From NCBI RefSeq assembly GCF_947179515.1, contig NC_067487.1, forward strand, positions 46,574,514-46,638,513: 64,000 nucleotides of DNA. Direction: 5' to 3'. Shown piece after piece: positions 60,187 through 64,000 of this stretch. The notes beneath the pieces were generated by a model. The model did no database searches. It was given only the letters and a program-made list of their open reading frames with translations, and was not told the DNA's origin. Made by a program: the position numbers and the translations under genes. How positions within the stretch are numbered: the stretch's first letter is position 1; the number at the start of each line of letters is the position of its first letter. This DNA comes from Apodemus sylvaticus (taxonomy: Eukaryota > Chordata > Mammalia > Rodentia > Muridae).

Positions 60187-60900
60187 TTTTTTTTTTTTTT
60201 TAAGATTATTAAAAACCTTCCTTTAATCAAGGCTTGTAACATGGAAGAGATTTGTCAGATAAAATGGAAAGTTTCCAATACATTGAAATATAAATCCATA
60301 AGTCATCATAAATACAATACCCAGTAGCAAAAACCACAACAGCAAATTCCCACCATCCCTGTAACAGCCATGATCTGATTTCACACGCTTCTGACAGATG
60401 ACAAATATGGCCTGCTGGATACGGAGCACACTAGGGCTTTGAGATCACACTCATCTGACAGGGCTGTGGCATCAGTGGTTCAACTCCAGAAGCAAAGCAG
60501 GTACCAGCACATTCAAACAGTGTATCCTTTACGCAGCAAAGTGAGAACTAGGAAAGCAGCACAGTGACGCGATCAGAAAGATGGTAGGGAGTGAGGACGG
60601 CTGTGTAAATAAAGCTCCAGTTCGCCAGCTTCATTTCTTTGGCTATTTGGGCAGTGAACGCTGAAGCAGTAAAATGTGAAGATTCTAGATCGTGGATCAT
60701 ATAGTGAACCCATCCCTGACTCTGCTCAATGCCAAGATTTCTCCATTCAGATTCAGACATCAAACGGGTTTTAGGAACCAGCTTGGCTATGCCCTTGGGC
60801 ACCATGACATGCCTGGCTGTAGTGCCCTTGCCGGCACTAACTGGTACTCAACTCCTCTTCATCATATTTGTTCGAGTGGATTTGTTTGTGTGGTGTGACT
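60187..60900 (-). pseudogene. Cks1b-ps: Cks1b processed pseudogene
   Basis: Retrocopy of Cks1b, whose 79-residue product binds cyclin-dependent kinases and works with Skp2 in p27 turnover. Translating about 60805 down to 60689 gives PKGIAKLVPKT, LMSESEWRNLG and QSQGWVHYMIH. These are Cks1 rather than Cks2 (Cks2 has SEEEWRRLG). About 33 of 39 residues agree with the parent as I remember it. The degenerate coding part spans 60896-60631. The ATG is replaced (ACA), a 3-base and a 1-base deletion lie near the N terminus, a 28-bp insertion sits at 60813-60840, and a 1-base insertion shifts the last third past the original stop (TGA at 60631-60633). An intronless 3'UTR-like stretch follows, with ATTAAA and a 15-base A-tail (60187-60201), so it is processed and dead. 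I found no convincing target duplication, so the 5' limit is uncertain. The symbol is descriptive only. Confidence 0.93.
60222..60227 (-). terminator. Polyadenylation signal of the Cks1b retrocopy
   Basis: ATTAAA on minus, 20 bp before the A-tail. This spacing is normal for mRNA 3' ends and supports copying from a polyadenylated transcript. Confidence 0.85.
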
Positions 60901-61304
60901 GCTCTGCTGGAGCATGCTCAGCCCTGCACCGCTGGCCTCCAGACAACTCTACTTTCATTCCTTTTATCTGTTCAATACTTGCTACCCTTTGGTCCAGATA
61001 ACTTCAGATTAAGGATCTCTCACACGGCTTTTTGTCCTTGCCTTTTAAATGCCATTTGCCAAGACGTTGAAAGCACTTAGGAAAAACCTCAGCCACAGAA
61101 CACCGTTTCTTATCTACCAACTAGCTCACATCTTCTCATTGTTCCTCTTCTCTGTTTTTATTTGGAATTTGGCATTTATTTTCAATAAGAATTGTCAATA
61201 GTTCTATGCTTTTCAATAATTCAAAACTTATTTTCAACATGAAAGTTTTGTTGGTATATGCTCTTTGTCTACAACTAATACGTTTTTTTTTCCTCTCACC
61301 ATCT
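60901..61304. other. Unassigned non-coding stretch
   Basis: May include 5'UTR of the Cks1b copy at its left edge. Otherwise nothing is recognised. Confidence 0.4.
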
Positions 61305-61641
61305 TAGTGTACTTTGCCACAATACTACCACAGAAAACCTCTCACAGTACAGGAGGCAAGAAATCGTCCATCAGATGCCCACATGGTCAGGCGCTGGAGA
61401 GCTCTCTGCTTTGGTTACAGCCCCTTTCATAGCTTCTAGTCACACAGCAGACTGTGAGACAGGAAGGAAGCCTTCGCACTGTTCTTCTGAGAGAGACTCA
61501 TCTTCTGAAGGCCCCATCCTCACAACCTCACTTACACCTAAGCATCTCCAAATGGCCCGTCTCCAGCATCACCACACTGATAATTAAAGTTTTAGCATAC
61601 AAATTCTTTAGGGGACAAACCTCAAACCACAGCACTTATTT
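61305..61641 (-). mobile_element. MLT1-like LTR
   Basis: Reverse MaLR line: 'cttagtgtactttgccac', 'cagtacaggaggcaagaaat', 'cccacatggtcaggcgc', 'atcctcacaacctcactta', 'gcatacaaattctttagggg', 'caaacctcaaaccacagca'. The 169-residue frame at 61454-61963 overlaps it and is not a gene. Confidence 0.72.
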
Positions 61642-62617
61642 TATGAGCCTTGAAATGAATCCACGTGCAGATTCTCTTCACCGAGTAAGCGGAGATGAAC
61701 ACCTGCAGGGGCTCAGGCCAAGGCTAAATGCTAGGTATTCAAGGATGAAAGCCCAGGAGGACTGTTACCGGCAGTCCTGGTATTCCCAGATCCTAGATGT
61801 AAATGACTGCGTACACCTCCATCCTCTGGGGGAGCATTCCAAGACCTTCAGTAAGTTTCTAAAACTTCAGATAATACCAAATCCTATATGCAGTATATTT
61901 ATCTTATGCATACATTCTTATGTCAGTAGCAAGCAATTAATTACAGGTAATGAAACAGAATAACTCAATAGGATGACTTCACTAGAATAAAACCGCCCAC
62001 ATCAACTAGCTCTGCCCCTTTCAGTCCACTGTTAAAAATTACTTGAACATAGCAATGTAATATTGTGACAGTTGCTCTAACAACGAGAACCGCTAAGCTA
62101 AATGACCTTAGTAAGCAAGGAGCATACACAGCACACATACCAGACCTAAAGGGAATTCATACACTACCGGAGGGTGCGTGCGAGACAGCCCAGTAGCCAT
62201 CTTGCTGCTCAGAAAAGCATGCAATTTAAACTTATTTCTGGAATTTTCCATTTAGTGTCTTTGGACTCACACTCTGCCATGTTGACTCACTGCAGCAGCC
62301 ATGGAGATGTGTCAGTCAAACTTCCCTTCCACAGAAGCACAGTTGTCAGCTCCCAGCTGCCACACTTGGGGCTCACTACAACATTCATGCTGAGCTGTGT
62401 ATCAGACAGGGCCTAGAGATAAGAGCTCTGAAGATGGGATTTTTTTTCCTACCAACACGGAACCTCTTCCACGGCTCTGCTCAGGGAGGCTCCACCTACC
62501 CAGCTTTTAACCTCCTCAGAACTGCATCTAGAATCTTATCTTCTCTACCCTTTCCTCCCCACTTTAATAGATGGCTGATGAACAGGGGTTCTCTCTGCTT
62601 CTGCTCATCCCAACTGT
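61642..62617. other. Unassigned non-coding stretch
   Basis: No recognised element. Confidence 0.4.
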
Positions 62618-62760
62618 TGACTAGATCCGAAATGTGCCAACACGTTCAGGTGCTGAAGGTTTTAATTCCCAGCAGAAGGCATTATCCGTATGTTCAAGGA
62701 ACTTTAGAAGGTGGAGCACCACAGAGGAAGTAAGTCACTCAATGGGGCAGTTTTTCCTCT
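62618..62760 (+). mobile_element. MaLR LTR, 5' part
   Basis: 'gatccgaaatgtgccaacac', 'gttcaggtgctgaaggttt', 'ggaactttagaaggtggagc', 'gaggaagtaagtcactcaat'. The 3' half is missing. Confidence 0.68.
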
Positions 62761-62781
62761 TTTAAGATCTCGGATGTGTGG

Positions 62782-62818
62782 TCACTGTGATATGGTCACC
62801 ATCATATGGTGACAGTGA
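62782..62818. repeat. Nested inverted repeats
   Basis: Inner arms gtcaccat / atggtgac (62795-62813, loop CAT). Outer arms tcactgt (62782-62788) and acagtga (62812-62818) overlap the inner arm by two bases, so the two hairpins compete. Confidence 0.9.
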
Positions 62819-63067
62819 AAACAAAACTAATAAGCTCTCCCCTTCACTCACCCACATACTCCTCCAACTCATTTTTGCAATGCCAAGCCCAAACTTGCTT
62901 CTAAACACTGCACACCAAATAATTCCAAATAAACAATGCCATCTTTCTGGGGACAAACACCTACCTGTGACATGCCACTAAGCAAAAGGTGGAATAACTT
63001 TAGTTCTCATAACGGAAAATTAACACTAAAAGAACTCACTTGAATACAATGGAACACTGAATATCCG

Positions 63068-63180
63068 TGTACGTGCCATGTGTCAGATGCTGTGCCACAG
63101 ACCCCAGAGATATGAAGACAAACACAAGACACAAGACAGGCCCCTGTTCTCAAGGAAGTTGGGGACAGTCTGAGTTCTTA
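63068..63180 (-). mobile_element. L2 LINE 3' end
   Basis: 'gtgccatgtgtcagatgctg', 'cagaccccagagatatgaag', 'gacaggcccctgttctcaag', 'gaagttggggacagtctg' are the reverse of the L2 3' line. Confidence 0.75.
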
Positions 63181-63214
63181 TCTTTTCCTTGGACTTCTGC
63201 ACTATTCATCTCAA

Positions 63215-63280
63215 ACAATCTACTTAAGCTTTCTGGATACATTGATTCATCGTCTGTGAAACTTGGATGAGAAAACAAAA
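63215..63280 (+). mobile_element. MIR fossil (short)
   Basis: 'ctacttaagctttctggata' and 'gattcatcgtctgtgaaac' resemble the MIR core 'acttaacctctctg...cctcatctgtaaaat'. Confidence 0.45.
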
Positions 63281-63772
63281 TGACTTTGGGCAAATCTTGG
63301 GAAATTTTTACTTAAAACCATAATTTGACATTCAAAAGGAAATATAGTATCTCCTACCTACAGTCTCAGAACCCCCTCCTTGGACCTTCAGAGGGAAAAT
63401 ACCAAGACCATTTTGTCACTGAATCTTATTTTGTTTTCTAGACTTGTTTAATGGTTACCCTCAGAGATACTTCCTATATTCCTGAAGAAACAGGAGTGAG
63501 GTGATAATCAGTTCACCCAATCTCGTAACAACAAACAAATCCCCACTGGCTTCTTTCTTTGTTTTCTTATTGCTGCATTGTGAAATACAGAGTAAGAGGC
63601 ATCGTTTATAGAATAGCATAAACTCTATACTCATTCCAGCCACTAAAGTAGGACATGATTGTAATGTTTAAAGCTAATTTCCTTCCATCCACTCTCAGTG
63701 TCTTGACCTTCTACTACTGATCATTTTAGTCTAGATGATTCTTCAGAGATTAACAGTTATACTGTGGAATCT
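63281..63772. other. Unassigned non-coding stretch
   Basis: AT-rich; nothing recognised. Confidence 0.4.
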
Positions 63773-63925
63773 GTAGCAGTCTCCTGGCTTAGACTCACTA
63801 GATGCCAATAGCCTCCATCATTACCCCAGGTTGTAACAACCAAAAGCCCCCCTATGTGTTGCTGTGGGTCCCCCTGTGGGGCAAAGTAGTGTTGAGAATT
63901 GCTGTCTCAGAAACAACCACAAGCC
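63773..63925. mobile_element. hAT-Charlie-type DNA transposon fossil
   Basis: 'cactagatgccaatagcc', 'caggttgtaacaaccaaaag', 'cccctgtggggcaaagtag' and 'gttgagaattgctg' match the MER1-group line that ends GTTGAGAACCACTG. Exact family not certain. Confidence 0.65.
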
Positions 63926-64000
63926 GAAGTTTTGCTTGACGTTCACAGAAATGAATTCATGTGCTTTGCTATGGCTTCTGCCAACACTGTTTGTGAAGAT

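Noticed and set aside
61454..61963. 169-residue plus frame
   Set aside because: Begins inside a reverse MLT1-like LTR. No recognisable domain.

Overview
This is mammalian nuclear DNA, almost certainly mouse. It is full of rodent SINEs: B1, B2 and B3-type copies, many with tRNA-derived promoter heads and A-rich tails. It also carries MaLR-type and other LTRs, rodent L1 3' ends, older mammalian fossils (MIR, L2, MLT1-like LTRs, a hAT DNA element) and long microsatellites. The B2 copies are mouse-like, and I found no full-length ID SINE of the kind common in rat. There is no bacterial or viral gene organisation and no CpG island. No open reading frame looks like a working protein. All of the longer ones fall in repeats or are unrecognisable, so the window is intronic or intergenic.

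The one gene-derived feature is a dead processed copy of Cks1b (cyclin-dependent kinase regulatory subunit 1) on the minus strand at about 60.19-60.90 kb. It has a 3'UTR-like stretch, an ATTAAA signal and a poly(A) tail. It has lost its start codon and carries frameshifts and a 28-bp insertion.

Layout. 0-13 kb: mostly unassigned sequence with scattered SINEs and a MIR. 13-19 kb: unusual DNA, with a Z-DNA-type GC/CA tract joined to a GA tract, a perfect 32-bp palindrome, an L1 3' end, a B3 and a 320-bp polypurine block. 19-25 kb: four CTCF-like motifs that change orientation around a 610-bp CA-rich higher-order array, then a perfect 50-bp tandem duplication. 26-39 kb: old LTR, MIR and L2 fragments, B2/B3/B4 copies, and a B1 whose tail grew into a long GAAA array. 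40.4-41.05 kb: a solo LTR that split a B1 and left a 5-bp target duplication. 44-48 kb: B3s, a GATA array and TA-rich arrays. 49.4-62.8 kb: a dense run of LTR fragments, nearly all in plus orientation, interrupted by an L1, B2s and a 380-bp CCACCT/CCT array. The right edge holds the Cks1b retrocopy, an MLT1-like LTR, L2, MIR and a hAT fossil.

The orientation of the repeats is biased. By eye about 20 of 25 SINEs and 11 of 13 LTRs are on plus, and CA repeats are almost always written CA on plus. LTRs in introns tend to lie antisense to their host gene, so one reading is that the window sits inside a gene transcribed from the minus strand. This is inference. I see no undescribed gene system here; the items of interest are structural, regulatory and evolutionary. 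Subfamily names and old-element calls are from memory of consensus sequences, not from a database search, and boundaries are approximate unless a target-site duplication is given.
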